Assembly: GCA_024234675.1 (NCBI GenBank)
Contig: JACKNU010000001.1
Location: forward strand, 372,001 to 436,000
DNA: 64,000 nt
From: Pseudomonadales bacterium
GTDB taxonomy: Bacteria > Pseudomonadota > Gammaproteobacteria > Pseudomonadales > Halieaceae
Direction of reading: 5' to 3'
Made by a program: the position numbers and the translations under genes. Shown piece after piece: positions 34,811 to 43,900 of the stretch (position 1 is its first letter; each line of letters opens with the position of its first letter). Below the pieces are notes generated by a model. The model had not been told where the DNA came from. It was given only the letters and a program-made list of their open reading frames with translations, and did no database searches.

Positions 34811-36940
34811 CTACTGCTCGGCAACGGCTGCTGCCGGGGTATGTACCGCGAAGGCCTGCCGCTTCATCTGCAGCATGTCGGCGAGGATATTGCCTGCCTC
34901 GGTCAGCAGCACATCGTCCACTTCCGATTCGTCTGCAGCGGTAGCTTTCTCGGCTTCGGCGTCTGCCAGGCCATCCGCGTCCAGGTCTTCCTCTGCGTCC
35001 TCCAGGGACTCCAGCAGCGGTTCACCCAGCGCCTTGCGCCGCTTGTTTTCAATGGTCAGCGCCTTTTGTTCCTGGCTTTCGCGCAGCGCTATCCGGGCGG
35101 CCTCGTTCAAGGGCAACTCGGTGATCTCGCGGGTCTGGCGAGCGAGTTCCACCTGGTCTTCCAGATAGACAAAGTCCGGGTTGCCGGCACTGCGCTCGAC
35201 AAATCGCGCTGTCACCCTGGGCACGACCGTCGACAGGTCGTTGTAGCGGTGGTGACGTACGGGGTTGATCTGGTCCCAGTTGAGGGCGTGGTCCAGTGAG
35301 CTCTCGCCGATTTCATCGTGATCGTACATCGAGGGGAAGGTGACATCCGGCACCACGCCGCGGTGCTGGGTGCTGTCACCGGAGATCCGGTAGAACTTGC
35401 TCTCGGTAATCTTGAGCTGGCCTTCGGTCAGGGGAATCAGGGTTTGTACCGTGCCCTTGCCGAAGGAACGGTCGCCCACGATGATGCCGCGCTGGTAGTC
35501 CTGTATCGCGCCGGCGAAAATTTCCGAGGCCGAGGCGCTGAGGCGGTTGATCAGCACCACCAGCGGACCATCGTAGTAGGTGGTCTTGAGGCGCTTGCCG
35601 TCGCGCCACACGCGGCGGGAGGAGTGCCTGATCTGCACGGTGGGGCCGTACTCGATGAACAGGCCGGTCAGCTCATTGGCCTCCTGCAGGGAACCGCCGC
35701 CGTTATTGCGCAGGTCCACCACGATACCCTCGACACCCTCGGCCTGCAGTTCGTCCAGCAGTTTCTTCACGTCGCGGGTGGTGCTCTTGTAGTCCTTGTC
35801 GCCGCGGCGCATGGCCTCGAAGTCGATGTAGAAGGCCGGGATGTCGATCACACCCACCTTGATATCGTCGCCACCCATGGGCACTTCCATGATTTTTTTC
35901 TGCGCTGCCTGCTCTTCGAGCTTGACGGTATTGCGCACGATGGTCACCACCTTGTGCTCATCGGTCTTGGAGTTGGCGGGGATGATTTCCAGGCGCACGG
36001 TGGAATCCTTGGGGCCGCGAATCAGCTCCACCACTTCATCCAGCCGCCAGCCGATCACGTCCTGCATGGCGCCTTCCTCACCCTGGCCCACGGCGACAAT
36101 ACGGTCAGAGGGTTTGAGTTCGCCCTGCTTGTCCGCAGGGCCCTTGGCGACCAGCCTGGCTACCTTGGTGTACTCGTCCTCCTGCTGCAGGACGGCGCCT
36201 ATGCCCTCCAGCGACAGGCTCATATTGATGTTGAAGTTCTCGGAGCGGCGCGGAGACAAATAGTTGGTATGGGGATCGTACAATTCGGTCAGCGAATTGG
36301 CGTAGATCTGGAACACGTCCTGGCTGTTGTACTGCTTGACCCGGTTCAGCTGGCTCTCGTAACGCTTGACCAGGGTGGGGGCGATTTCATCCGTGGGCTT
36401 GTCGGCAAGTTTCAGGCTCAGCACCTCGTTCTTGAGGCGCTTGCGCCAGCGGTCGTCCAGTTCCTTGTCATTCGCCGCCCACACCCACTCATCGACCTCC
36501 AGGGGCATGGTTTCGTCAACGCTGAAATCCATATTGGCTGACAGTTCAGGCAATTTGTTCACAACCAGTTCAAGGCGGTCTTCCAGGCGCTGCTGAAAGC
36601 GGTTGAAAATCACGAAGCCCGCTTCCAGGTTGCCCTCGTGCAACTGGTCGTCCATGGCAGTGCGGTACTTCTCGAATTCGGCAATATCGGCGGCCGTGAA
36701 AAACATCTTGGCGCTGTCGAGGCTGTCGATATAGCTGTCCAGGTGGGACGAAGACATATCGTCATCGTAGCGGTGCTTGGCGTAGTGGCGGTTCTCGAGC
36801 TGGTCGATCATCTCCACCATGGTTTCGCGCTGGCTGTCGCTGGGTTCTATCAGTGCCCAGCCGGGCAGCGCCAGGGTGGTGAGCAGGAGGGCGGCGAGGC
36901 CCAGACCAACAGTGCGGTGAGTGCAGATGGAAAGCTTCAA
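34811..36940 (-). CDS. prc: Carboxy-terminal processing protease Prc/Tsp
   Basis: A 709-residue periplasmic S41A protease that trims or degrades proteins from the C terminus, including peptidoglycan-enzyme and lipoprotein targets. The signal peptide ends at LPGWA. The vault region (~40-240) precedes a PDZ domain (~240-330, SLEGIGAVLQQEDEYTKV). The catalytic Ser lies in RLSASASEIFAGAIQDY and the catalytic Lys in SFGKGTVQTLIP. A C-terminal helical domain rich in Asp/Glu/Ala follows. A weak promoter (TACACT on the minus strand at 36981-36976) lies 36 bp upstream. It is monocistronic. Confidence 0.94.
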   Translation of the reverse strand: MKLSICTHRTVGLGLAALLLTTLALPGWALIEPSDSQRETMVEMIDQLENRHYAKHRYDDDMSSSHLDSYIDSLDSAKMFFTAADIAEFEKYRTAMDDQLHEGNLEAGFVIFNRFQQRLEDRLELVVNKLPELSANMDFSVDETMPLEVDEWVWAANDKELDDRWRKRLKNEVLSLKLADKPTDEIAPTLVKRYESQLNRVKQYNSQDVFQIYANSLTELYDPHTNYLSPRRSENFNINMSLSLEGIGAVLQQEDEYTKVARLVAKGPADKQGELKPSDRIVAVGQGEEGAMQDVIGWRLDEVVELIRGPKDSTVRLEIIPANSKTDEHKVVTIVRNTVKLEEQAAQKKIMEVPMGGDDIKVGVIDIPAFYIDFEAMRRGDKDYKSTTRDVKKLLDELQAEGVEGIVVDLRNNGGGSLQEANELTGLFIEYGPTVQIRHSSRRVWRDGKRLKTTYYDGPLVVLINRLSASASEIFAGAIQDYQRGIIVGDRSFGKGTVQTLIPLTEGQLKITESKFYRISGDSTQHRGVVPDVTFPSMYDHDEIGESSLDHALNWDQINPVRHHRYNDLSTVVPRVTARFVERSAGNPDFVYLEDQVELARQTREITELPLNEAARIALRESQEQKALTIENKRRKALGEPLLESLEDAEEDLDADGLADAEAEKATAADESEVDDVLLTEAGNILADMLQMKRQAFAVHTPAAAVAEQ

Positions 36941-37137
36941 AATCTGATTACCTGATGATTGTCAAATAGTGGCTAAGTGTACCCCCGAGGGGCAGACGGT
37001 TAAACAGCCTCTTTATAGATATCCACAGATTGCTAAAGTTCCCTGCGGGGCAGGCGGGGCGTGTTGGCATATAGAAATTATAAATCGATTTAAATATCCA
37101 TCCTATCACCTTGTTTTTCATAGCATTAACATATTCT

Positions 37138-38418
37138 TCAGTGGCGTTTGAAAATTTCGTAGGCCTCCCGCTCCAGCTGCGACTGGTGATCGGGGTGGGC
37201 GATGGCGATGAGCGCGGAAGCGCGCTGGCGCAGGTTCTTGCCGTACAGATAGGCCACTCCGTACTCGGTGACGACGTAGTGCACATGGGCGCGACTGGTG
37301 GTCACGCTGGCACCCGGCTTGAGCCGGGCGACAATTTTCGACTCCCCGTGGCTGGTGAGCGAGTTGATGGCAATTATGGGCTTGCCGCCCTCGGACAGGG
37401 CGGCCCCGCGGATAAAGTCCACCTGGCCGCCCACCCCAGAATACTGGGTGCTGCCCAGTGAGTCGGCGCAGACCTGGCCGGTGATATCCACCTCCAGGGC
37501 GCTGTTGATGGCGGTGACCCTGGGGTTCATGCGAATGATGGAGGTGTCGTTCACATAGGAGATATCCCGCATTTCAATCATCGGGTTATCGTCGAGAAAG
37601 TCGTACAGTTCGCGCGAACCCATACAGAAGCCGGATACCAGCTTGCCCGTCTGCTTGCGCTTTTTCTTGCCCGTCAACGCACCGCAGCGCATCAGTTCCA
37701 TGGCCCCGTCCGAGAACATCTCGGTGTGCATGCCCAGGTCCCGGTGCCCCTTGAGCGCGCGCAGGGCGGCGTCGGGAATACCGCCAATGCCGGTTTGCAG
37801 GGTCGCGCCGTCCTCCACCAGGTCGGCGATATATTCGCCGATGCGCAGCTCGACTGAGGTCAGCTCCGGCGGCGCCAGCTCGAAAATCGGGTCGTCGCAA
37901 CGCACCAGGGCATCGATTGCGGAGACGTGGATGATCCCATTGCCGTGTACCCGCGGCATGTTTTCGTTCACCTGGGCGATCACGTGCCTGGCGGTTTCTA
38001 TGGCTGCGTTGGTGATATCCACCGACACGCCCACGGAGCAGTATCCGTGCTTGTCCGGCGGGCTGACCTGCACCATCGCCACATCCAGCGGCATGATGCC
38101 GGAGCGGAACAGGTTGGGAATCTCACTGAGAAATACGGGCACATAACTGGCCATGCCGTTGGCCACGGCGGCGCGGGTATTGGCGCCGACGAAGAAGGTA
38201 TTGAGGTGAAACACCCCGTCGTAGCAGGGATCCAGGTAGGGCGCCGAGCCCTCGGTGTGGATGCTCACCAGTTCCACCCCGCGCAGCTCGCCGCCGCGGG
38301 CGGTCATGGCGTCGACCAGCAGCTGGGGAGTGGCCGCGGCGCTGTGCAGGAACACCCGCTCGCCGGACTGGATATTGCGCACCGCCTCCTCGGCGGTAAC
38401 ATAGTTCAGGTTGCTCAT
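37138..38418 (-). CDS. Acetyl-CoA hydrolase / 4-hydroxybutyrate-type CoA-transferase
   Basis: A 426-residue cytosolic CoA-transferase. The N-terminal half has LHSAAATPQLLVDAM, and the catalytic Glu falls in GMHTEMFSDGAMEL (TEMF). The C-terminal half has STQYSGVGGQVDFIRGAALS and VVTEYGVAYLYGKNLRQRA. The size is that of acetate-, propionate- or butyrate-accepting CoA-transferases. It is a distant relative of the longer protein at 2-1681. It is isolated, divergent from the SnoaL-like gene, with a 197 bp A+T-rich gap to prc downstream on the map. Acceptor specificity cannot be deduced. Confidence 0.88.
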   Translation of the reverse strand: MSNLNYVTAEEAVRNIQSGERVFLHSAAATPQLLVDAMTARGGELRGVELVSIHTEGSAPYLDPCYDGVFHLNTFFVGANTRAAVANGMASYVPVFLSEIPNLFRSGIMPLDVAMVQVSPPDKHGYCSVGVSVDITNAAIETARHVIAQVNENMPRVHGNGIIHVSAIDALVRCDDPIFELAPPELTSVELRIGEYIADLVEDGATLQTGIGGIPDAALRALKGHRDLGMHTEMFSDGAMELMRCGALTGKKKRKQTGKLVSGFCMGSRELYDFLDDNPMIEMRDISYVNDTSIIRMNPRVTAINSALEVDITGQVCADSLGSTQYSGVGGQVDFIRGAALSEGGKPIIAINSLTSHGESKIVARLKPGASVTTSRAHVHYVVTEYGVAYLYGKNLRQRASALIAIAHPDHQSQLEREAYEIFKRH

Positions 38419-38598
38419 GCTTGTATTACCTCTGGATGGGTTGGCCGGTACAGTATTTCACCTGTTCGCCGGCCCGGGCTTCGCCCGCCTTGACTCGAGG
38501 CAAGCGGGCAGCCATGGTGACCATAACATGCCATGAAGGATCGCCATTTAAAAGCGGCGCCACACTGGTGCGCGGAGTGAAAAGTGGGGAGGTTTGCG

Positions 38599-39048
38599 AT
38601 GGAGTGTGCCGGTTGCGCCATCAAGCAGCTTATTTACCAGTATGCCCATTACCTGGATGGGGGCGACCTGGCGGCCGTTGCCGGCCTGTTCAGCCGCGGC
38701 AAAATCATTGCGGCCGGAGGGGACGGGGACACGACCACAGAAGGTGCCGAGGCCGTCGCCGCCTTGTACGCCTCCTTCACACGCCTGTATCCGGATGATG
38801 GCACCCCCCATACGCTGCACCTGACCGGCAATATTGTGGTCACTGTGGAAGACGACGGCGCCGCGGCCGGGGCACAGTCCAGTGCCGTGGTATTCCAGGC
38901 CGTTGATGGCTTTCCCCTGCAGCCGATCATCGGCGTGCGCTATGAAGATCGTTTCCGGAAGGCGCCGCAGGGCTGGTATTTCACCGAGCGCAGGATAGAT
39001 ACCCGGCTGGTGGGGGACCTCAGCAAACACCTGCTGCGTAGCGTATAG
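38599..39048 (+). CDS. SnoaL-like (nuclear transport factor 2 fold) protein
   Basis: A 149-residue single-domain protein of the SnoaL-like cone-barrel fold, common among small dehydratases, isomerases and steroid-modifying enzymes. Helix CAIKQLIYQYAHYLDGGDLAAVAGLF is followed by strands and a conserved HTLHLTGNIVV and GVRYEDRFRKAPQGWYFTERRI. ATG 38599 is chosen because GGGGAGG (38586-38592) lies 6 nt upstream; the frame is open to a GTG at 38584. Its stop is 14 bp before the desaturase gene, so the two are likely co-expressed. The substrate is unknown. Confidence 0.72.
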   Translation: MECAGCAIKQLIYQYAHYLDGGDLAAVAGLFSRGKIIAAGGDGDTTTEGAEAVAALYASFTRLYPDDGTPHTLHLTGNIVVTVEDDGAAAGAQSSAVVFQAVDGFPLQPIIGVRYEDRFRKAPQGWYFTERRIDTRLVGDLSKHLLRSV

Positions 39049-39062
39049 TTGGGGGCTGGATC

Positions 39063-39983
39063 ATGCAGGACAAACCCATGCGCATAGCCGACTACCTTGA
39101 CCGGGACGATATTGCCCGCTTCACCGCCAAGAGCGATCTTCACGGCTGGCGCCTGGTACTGGGCAACTGGCTGGCTATTGCCGCGCTGTTGGCGCTGGTG
39201 GCCGCCTATCCGAACCCGCTGGTGATTGTGATCGCCATGATATTGCTGGGGGGCCGGCAACTGGGGTTATCGGTGCTCATGCACGAGGCCGGGCACCGCA
39301 CCCTGTTTGCCACCCCCTGGCTGAATGACGTGGTGGGGCAGTGGTTGTGCGCCGCCCCGGTGTTCAATGACATGCCCTCCTATGCCCGGGGACATCTCGA
39401 ACACCACCGCAAGGCAGGTACCCGGGAAGACCCCGACCTGCCCAACTACGCCGCCTATCCCATTTCACGACAGAGCTTCCGGCGCAAGGTGGTGCGCGAC
39501 CTCAGCGGCCAGACCGGCCTCAAACTGCTGGCGGCGATCACCCGCGGCGCCTCGGGTGTCATCAGCCGGGAACAGCGCAGGGGCGCGCTGCCCGCGCTGC
39601 GCCTGTTGCTGGTACAGTGTGTGCTGGCCGCGGTCCTGTTGCTGGCCGGAATAGGGTGGGTCTACCTGGTGTGGCTGGGTACGTTTCTGACAGTGTTCAT
39701 GCTGATCATACGGGTGCGCCAGGTGGCGGAGCACGCCGCGGTGCCCGACCTGTACGATCCGGACCCACGCCTGAATACCCGCACCGTCGAGGCCCCCTGG
39801 TGGCAGCGCATGGTAATGGCCCCCCACGGGGTGAACTACCACCTGGAACATCACTTCATGGCCAGCGTACCCTGCTACCGGCTGGCGGCGTTGCGCGCCC
39901 ACCTGCAACAGCGCAGCGCGCTGGCGGAGGTACCCGTTTTCAGGGGCTACGGCCAGTTGCTGCGTCACGTCGTGCCAGCCTGA
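39063..39983 (+). CDS. Membrane fatty acid desaturase family protein
   Basis: A 306-residue di-iron membrane oxygenase with the three His boxes: H74EAGH78, H111LEHH115 and a third HLEHH at ~260-264. Hydrophobic stretches surround ~35-70 and ~175-215. The family inserts double bonds in, or hydroxylates, acyl chains, carotenoids or sphingolipids; the exact chemistry is not evident. A Cfa-like lipid modifier that needs unsaturated chains lies at 3826 but is not linked. It follows the SnoaL-like gene by 14 bp and converges with the VOC gene. Confidence 0.85.
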   Translation: MQDKPMRIADYLDRDDIARFTAKSDLHGWRLVLGNWLAIAALLALVAAYPNPLVIVIAMILLGGRQLGLSVLMHEAGHRTLFATPWLNDVVGQWLCAAPVFNDMPSYARGHLEHHRKAGTREDPDLPNYAAYPISRQSFRRKVVRDLSGQTGLKLLAAITRGASGVISREQRRGALPALRLLLVQCVLAAVLLLAGIGWVYLVWLGTFLTVFMLIIRVRQVAEHAAVPDLYDPDPRLNTRTVEAPWWQRMVMAPHGVNYHLEHHFMASVPCYRLAALRAHLQQRSALAEVPVFRGYGQLLRHVVPA

Positions 39984-39997
39984 GGACACCCCGCCGC

Positions 39998-40414
39998 TCA
40001 GCCGGCCTCTTTCAGCTCCACGGTATTGCCCTCGGGATCGCGCAGGTAAATGGACAGGCCCATTCCCGAAGAACCGTAGCGCGGTGCCGGCTCATCGAAA
40101 TCCACCCGATGGCGACGCAGGTGGGACTGGACGGCCTCGGTGTCCCAGGGCTGCACCTGCAGGCACAAATGGTCCATATTCGGCGCCCCATGGTCCGGCG
40201 GCCCGCCACCCTGCTTGCCCAACTCGCTGTGGACATCGAGCAGGTCTATCAGGGACTGGCCCGCCCGCAGTTGCGCCAGCCCCAGCTCCCCGGGGCCTCG
40301 CTCCAGCCTGCAACCCAGCACTTCGCGATAGAAGTCCACCATGCCGGGCAAGTCCCTCGCCCGGATAACGACGTGATCGATGTGGGTGATATTTATCGGA
40401 TTGGCTGCAATCAT
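39998..40414 (-). CDS. VOC (glyoxalase/bleomycin-resistance fold) family protein
   Basis: A 138-residue protein with two beta-alpha-beta-beta-beta modules. Putative metal ligands are the His in ITHIDHVVIRARDL, the His in NMDHLCLQV and the Glu in NTVELKE. A mid-loop FYREVLGC is typical of VOC proteins. Members include lyases, dioxygenases and fosfomycin thiol transferases; nothing here decides. It sits tail-to-tail with the desaturase gene and diverges from the nitronate monooxygenase gene across 140 bp. Confidence 0.82.
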   Translation of the reverse strand: MIAANPINITHIDHVVIRARDLPGMVDFYREVLGCRLERGPGELGLAQLRAGQSLIDLLDVHSELGKQGGGPPDHGAPNMDHLCLQVQPWDTEAVQSHLRRHRVDFDEPAPRYGSSGMGLSIYLRDPEGNTVELKEAG

Positions 40415-40554
40415 ATTGCCACCTCAATATTGGCGATGTGGTCGCTGCCCGGCCCATTGGCATGGACATGCAAGTCATTCGGCATATAGTATGCCACCAC
40501 TATTTGCTCCGGCAGGTTTAGTCTACTTACATCGCAACAGGAGAAACAGCCTCC

Positions 40555-41526
40555 ATGAAAACCCGTATCACTGAACTACTCGGCATCGAAACACCGATCA
40601 TTTGCGGCGGTATGATGCGCGTCGGTACCGCCGAGCTGGCGGCCGCGGCCTCCAATGCCGGGGCCCTGGGGGTGATGACGGCCCTTACCCAGCCCACCCC
40701 CGAGGGCCTGCGGGCGGAGATCGAGAAATGCCGGTCGCTGACGGACAAACCCTTCGGCGTCAACCTGACGGTGGGAGTGGTGGCCACGGAAATCAATTAC
40801 GATGACTACGTGGACGTCATCATCGACAGCGGGATCAAGATCATCGAAACCGCCGGCCGCAGCCCGGAGCCCTTCATGGAGCGTTTCAAGGCCGCAGGTA
40901 TAAAGGTCATCCACAAATGCGTAGCCGTGCGCCACGCCCTGTCGGCGGAGCGCATCGGCGTGGATGTGGTAAGCATCGACGGTTTCGAGTGCGCCGGCCA
41001 CCCGGGTGAGCAGGATATCGGTGGCCTGGTACTGTTTCCGGCGGCCGCCCAGGCACTCAAGATACCGGTGGTAGCATCCGGCGGTATCGCCGACGGGCGC
41101 GGCCTGGTGGCGGCGCTGGCGCTGGGCTGCGAGGGCATCAACATGGGCTCGCGTTTCATGGTCACGCAGGAGGCACCCATCCACGAGGGCATCAAGCAGA
41201 AGATCGTGGAGATGGACGAGACCCAGACCAAGTTGATTTTCCGCAGCTATCGCAACACCGCCCGGGTCTACAAGAACAGCATTGCCGAGAAGGTTGCGGA
41301 GGTCGAGGCGGCCGGCGGCGAGTTTGGCGAGGTGCATCACCTGGTGTCGGGCAAAAACCAGGACAAGGCCTGGTCAACAGGCGATATAGAGGCGGGCATG
41401 GTCACCGTCGGTATGTCCGGCGGCCTGATCAACGATATCCCCACCTGTGAGCAACTGGTCCGCAACATCATGGGCGACGCCGAGCGCATCATCAACGAGC
41501 GCCTCGCCACTATGGTGAACGGCTAG
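40555..41526 (+). CDS. Nitronate monooxygenase family flavoprotein
   Basis: A 323-residue TIM-barrel FMN enzyme of the 2-nitropropane dioxygenase family, oxidising alkyl nitronates such as propionate-3-nitronate. Visible features: ETPIICGGMMRVGTAELAAAASNAG at the N terminus (where FMN phosphate contacts begin), KPFGVNLTV, DGFECAGHPGE with the candidate catalytic His, and ASGGIADGRGLVAALALGCEGINMGSRF, the FMN phosphate loop. Several enoyl-ACP reductases (FabK) share this fold, so the nitronate activity is inferred. GGAG (40540 region, AGGAGAAAC) precedes the start. Confidence 0.85.
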   Translation: MKTRITELLGIETPIICGGMMRVGTAELAAAASNAGALGVMTALTQPTPEGLRAEIEKCRSLTDKPFGVNLTVGVVATEINYDDYVDVIIDSGIKIIETAGRSPEPFMERFKAAGIKVIHKCVAVRHALSAERIGVDVVSIDGFECAGHPGEQDIGGLVLFPAAAQALKIPVVASGGIADGRGLVAALALGCEGINMGSRFMVTQEAPIHEGIKQKIVEMDETQTKLIFRSYRNTARVYKNSIAEKVAEVEAAGGEFGEVHHLVSGKNQDKAWSTGDIEAGMVTVGMSGGLINDIPTCEQLVRNIMGDAERIINERLATMVNG

Positions 41527-41554
41527 GCGCGAGCAAGGCCAGTTGCGAGAACGC

Positions 41555-42337
41555 CTAGCCGAAGCGGCGCTCGTGGATGCGCAGCTTCGGCTCGCATCGC
41601 CTCAAAGCCTTCTCCAGTCGCTGTGAAATGGCTGCCCCGCGATTGGCGCTGGCCAGCAGGGGAGCGGTATGGGCGGCGCAGAGGTTTTCGGCGTCCCGCC
41701 ATTGCTGGATAAGTTCCCCGGCCCATTCCCGGAACTCGTCCGCGGCCCCGGTGCGGCGCTCCAGTGCCTTGGCCAGCGTGGGATGGAACCCCAGCGAGTC
41801 TTTCCAGCCGAGCAGGCGCAGCGGCAGCGGCAGTTCCAGGTACATAAAGGTGTCATCCACATGAATGGTGCGTGATGCCTTGTGCAGCACCAGCACCGAT
41901 GCAAAGTGGATATTCTCGTTGTCGGAGACGAAATCCACCCCCCGCGGTACCGAAAACTCGAAATCCTCCGCGTACAGCGCATGCAGCGCCGGTTCCTCGG
42001 TGAGCTCGTCCTCCCAGGGAAGATCCGGGAAGCGTTCCTTATGGCGGGCCGTGCCGTAGAGTCTGGCCTCGGGGTATAACGCGTGCATACGCTCCACATG
42101 CACCGTGTGGAAAGGGTGCAGGTTGAGGATGGCCTCGAGCACGCCGCTGGCGCCCATGATTTCGCTGACGCGCTCCCTGGCCTCGCGGCCCAGGGAGTAT
42201 GAATCCAGCAACACAAAATTGCCGTTGGCCAGCCTCACCAGGGAGGCGTGGGTCTTGATATCGACGACTCCGCCTATCTTGAAGGAGCCGCGGATATTCC
42301 AGAAATCAGGGGATACCTCGATTATGTCTTCTTTCAT
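41555..42337 (-). CDS. Metallo-beta-lactamase-fold-like hypothetical protein
   Basis: A 260-residue soluble protein. The N-terminal strands DFWNIRGSFKIGGVVDIKTHASLVRL, then NFVLLDSYSLGREARERV and LNLHPFHTVHVERMHALYPEARLYGTARH, resemble MBL-fold proteins. The usual HxHxDH motif is reduced to HPFHTVH, so metal binding and hydrolase activity are doubtful. HVDDTFMYL and CAAHTAPLL could supply other ligands. Start ATG 42337 has an AGGAGC ribosome site on its strand. ATG 42358 is in frame. It diverges from egtB across 280 bp and is convergent with the monooxygenase gene. Confidence 0.6.
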   Translation of the reverse strand: MKEDIIEVSPDFWNIRGSFKIGGVVDIKTHASLVRLANGNFVLLDSYSLGREARERVSEIMGASGVLEAILNLHPFHTVHVERMHALYPEARLYGTARHKERFPDLPWEDELTEEPALHALYAEDFEFSVPRGVDFVSDNENIHFASVLVLHKASRTIHVDDTFMYLELPLPLRLLGWKDSLGFHPTLAKALERRTGAADEFREWAGELIQQWRDAENLCAAHTAPLLASANRGAAISQRLEKALRRCEPKLRIHERRFG

Positions 42338-42445
42338 GGGCGTTGCTCCTGGGGACATAGGGCAACAGTAGCACGGAAACCGGAAACTGCACTGCTGCTC
42401 CGGGTACCAGCACCAGCGCGACATTGCCTGCCAGGTGGTGATGCA

Positions 42446-42470
42446 GGGGACAGGGCACCTATTTGGCCCC
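42446..42470 (+). repeat. Possible dispersed-repeat relic (GGGGACAGGGCACCTATTT type)
   Basis: GGGGACAGGGCACCTATTTG followed by GCCCC lies in the intergenic gap before egtB and resembles a short dispersed sequence I associate from memory with REP-type elements in marine gammaproteobacteria. A shorter copy (GGGGACAGGGCA) is at 48456-48467. AGGGG and CCCCT ends could pair. The assignment is weak. Confidence 0.25.
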
Positions 42471-42617
42471 TCGCGCCACGCTGAGGTCCATCTCGTGCTA
42501 ACCTTGAGGTGGTGAAGTATATCTCCAGAACAATGCCGACAGGGCAAACGACGACAGGCGCTGCGGTGCGGCTGCCAGCAGCCGGTCGCTGCCCGCCAGC
42601 CCCCGGGATGGCCGGCA

Positions 42618-43898
42618 ATGCCTGAGCAGGACCTGCTGGCGCGCTATCTGCACACCCGCGAGCAATCGACCAGGGCATGCCAGCCGCTGCTCATAGAAGA
42701 CTACGGTTTGCAGGCGGAGGCGTTTACCAGCCCGCCGAAGTGGCACCTGGCCCATACCAGCTGGTTTTTCGAGACGTTTTTGCTGGTGCCGTTTCTCGCT
42801 GGTTACCGCACGCCCAACGCGCAGTACCAGATGCTGTTCAACTCCTACTACAACGGCGTCGGCCAGCAATATGCGCGGCCCCAGCGCGGCCTGCTGTCGC
42901 GTCCCACCCTGGAGGAGGTGTCTGCCTACCGGGCGCATGTCGACAGTGCCATGACTTCGTTGCTGGAGGAGAGCGGGCATCCGCAGCGCCACGAGATTAT
43001 CGCTCGCAGCCGCCTGGGCATCGAGCATGAGCAACAGCACCAGGAACTGTTCTACACCGACCTCAAGTACTCGCTGTTTGCCAATCCCCTGTATCCTGCT
43101 TACCTTGACTCGCCCGGGCAGTCTGCGCCCGCAAAGCCGCACCAGGCCGGTTCAGGGGGGTTCCAGTGGCGCGAATTTGCCGGCGGACTGGTTGAGGTGG
43201 GAACGGCCACCAAAGGGACAGGGGACCCCGGCTTCGCATTCGATAACGAAGGCCCGGCCCACAGCGTGTACCTGAATCCCTATGCCCTGGCCGACCGGCT
43301 GGTGACCAACGCGGAATACCAGGCGTTTATAGCCGATGGCGGTTACCTGCGCCCCGAGTTCTGGCTGGCCGATGGCTGGGCGATCCTGCAGGAGCGGCAA
43401 TGGCGGCAACCGCTTTACTGGCTGGAAAGAGACGGCAGACCGCTGCAATTCACCTTGCGTGGACTGCAGCCACGGGACCCGGACCAGCCCCTATGTCATC
43501 TAAGCGGCTACGAGGCGGACGCCTATGCCAGTTGGGCTGGCGCGCGCCTGCCCACGGAATTCGAGTGGGAGGCCGCTGCCAGGGTGCAGCCCGAATCGGC
43601 ACCGGATTTCGACCCGGCCAAATTGCACCCGTCTCCAGCCGCTGGCGAGAACCCCTTGCTGCAGCTGTATGGTGATTGCTGGCAGTGGACCGGATCCGCA
43701 TACAGGCCCTATCCCGGTTTCCGGGCCGGCGAGGGCGCCATCGGCGAGTACAACGGCAAGTTTATGGCCAACCAGTGGGTGTTGCGCGGCGGGTCCTGTG
43801 TCAGCCAGCAGGGACACGTGCGCTGCACCTACCGGAATTTCTTTTACCCCCACGATCGCTGGCAATTCAGTGGCCTGCGCCTGGCCAGGGACCTTTAA
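42618..43898 (+). CDS. egtB: Ergothioneine biosynthesis protein EgtB (iron-dependent sulfoxide synthase)
   Basis: A 426-residue two-domain enzyme joining hercynine to a thiol (cysteine or gamma-glutamylcysteine) with O2. The N-terminal DinB-like domain (~1-155) supplies the iron His triad: one of His43/His46 in KWHLAHTSW plus His137 and His141 in GIEHEQQHQE. The C-terminal FGE/sulfatase-modifying-like domain (~180-425) has EGPAHSVYLNPYALADRLVTN, ARLPTEFEWEAAAR, and WVLRGGSCVSQ through RNFFYPHDRWQFSGLRLAR. The thiol partner cannot be assigned by eye. egtD starts 2 bp after the stop. No egtC or egtE is nearby, so the C-S lyase must lie elsewhere. Confidence 0.93.
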   Translation: MPEQDLLARYLHTREQSTRACQPLLIEDYGLQAEAFTSPPKWHLAHTSWFFETFLLVPFLAGYRTPNAQYQMLFNSYYNGVGQQYARPQRGLLSRPTLEEVSAYRAHVDSAMTSLLEESGHPQRHEIIARSRLGIEHEQQHQELFYTDLKYSLFANPLYPAYLDSPGQSAPAKPHQAGSGGFQWREFAGGLVEVGTATKGTGDPGFAFDNEGPAHSVYLNPYALADRLVTNAEYQAFIADGGYLRPEFWLADGWAILQERQWRQPLYWLERDGRPLQFTLRGLQPRDPDQPLCHLSGYEADAYASWAGARLPTEFEWEAAARVQPESAPDFDPAKLHPSPAAGENPLLQLYGDCWQWTGSAYRPYPGFRAGEGAIGEYNGKFMANQWVLRGGSCVSQQGHVRCTYRNFFYPHDRWQFSGLRLARDL

Positions 43899-43900
43899 GC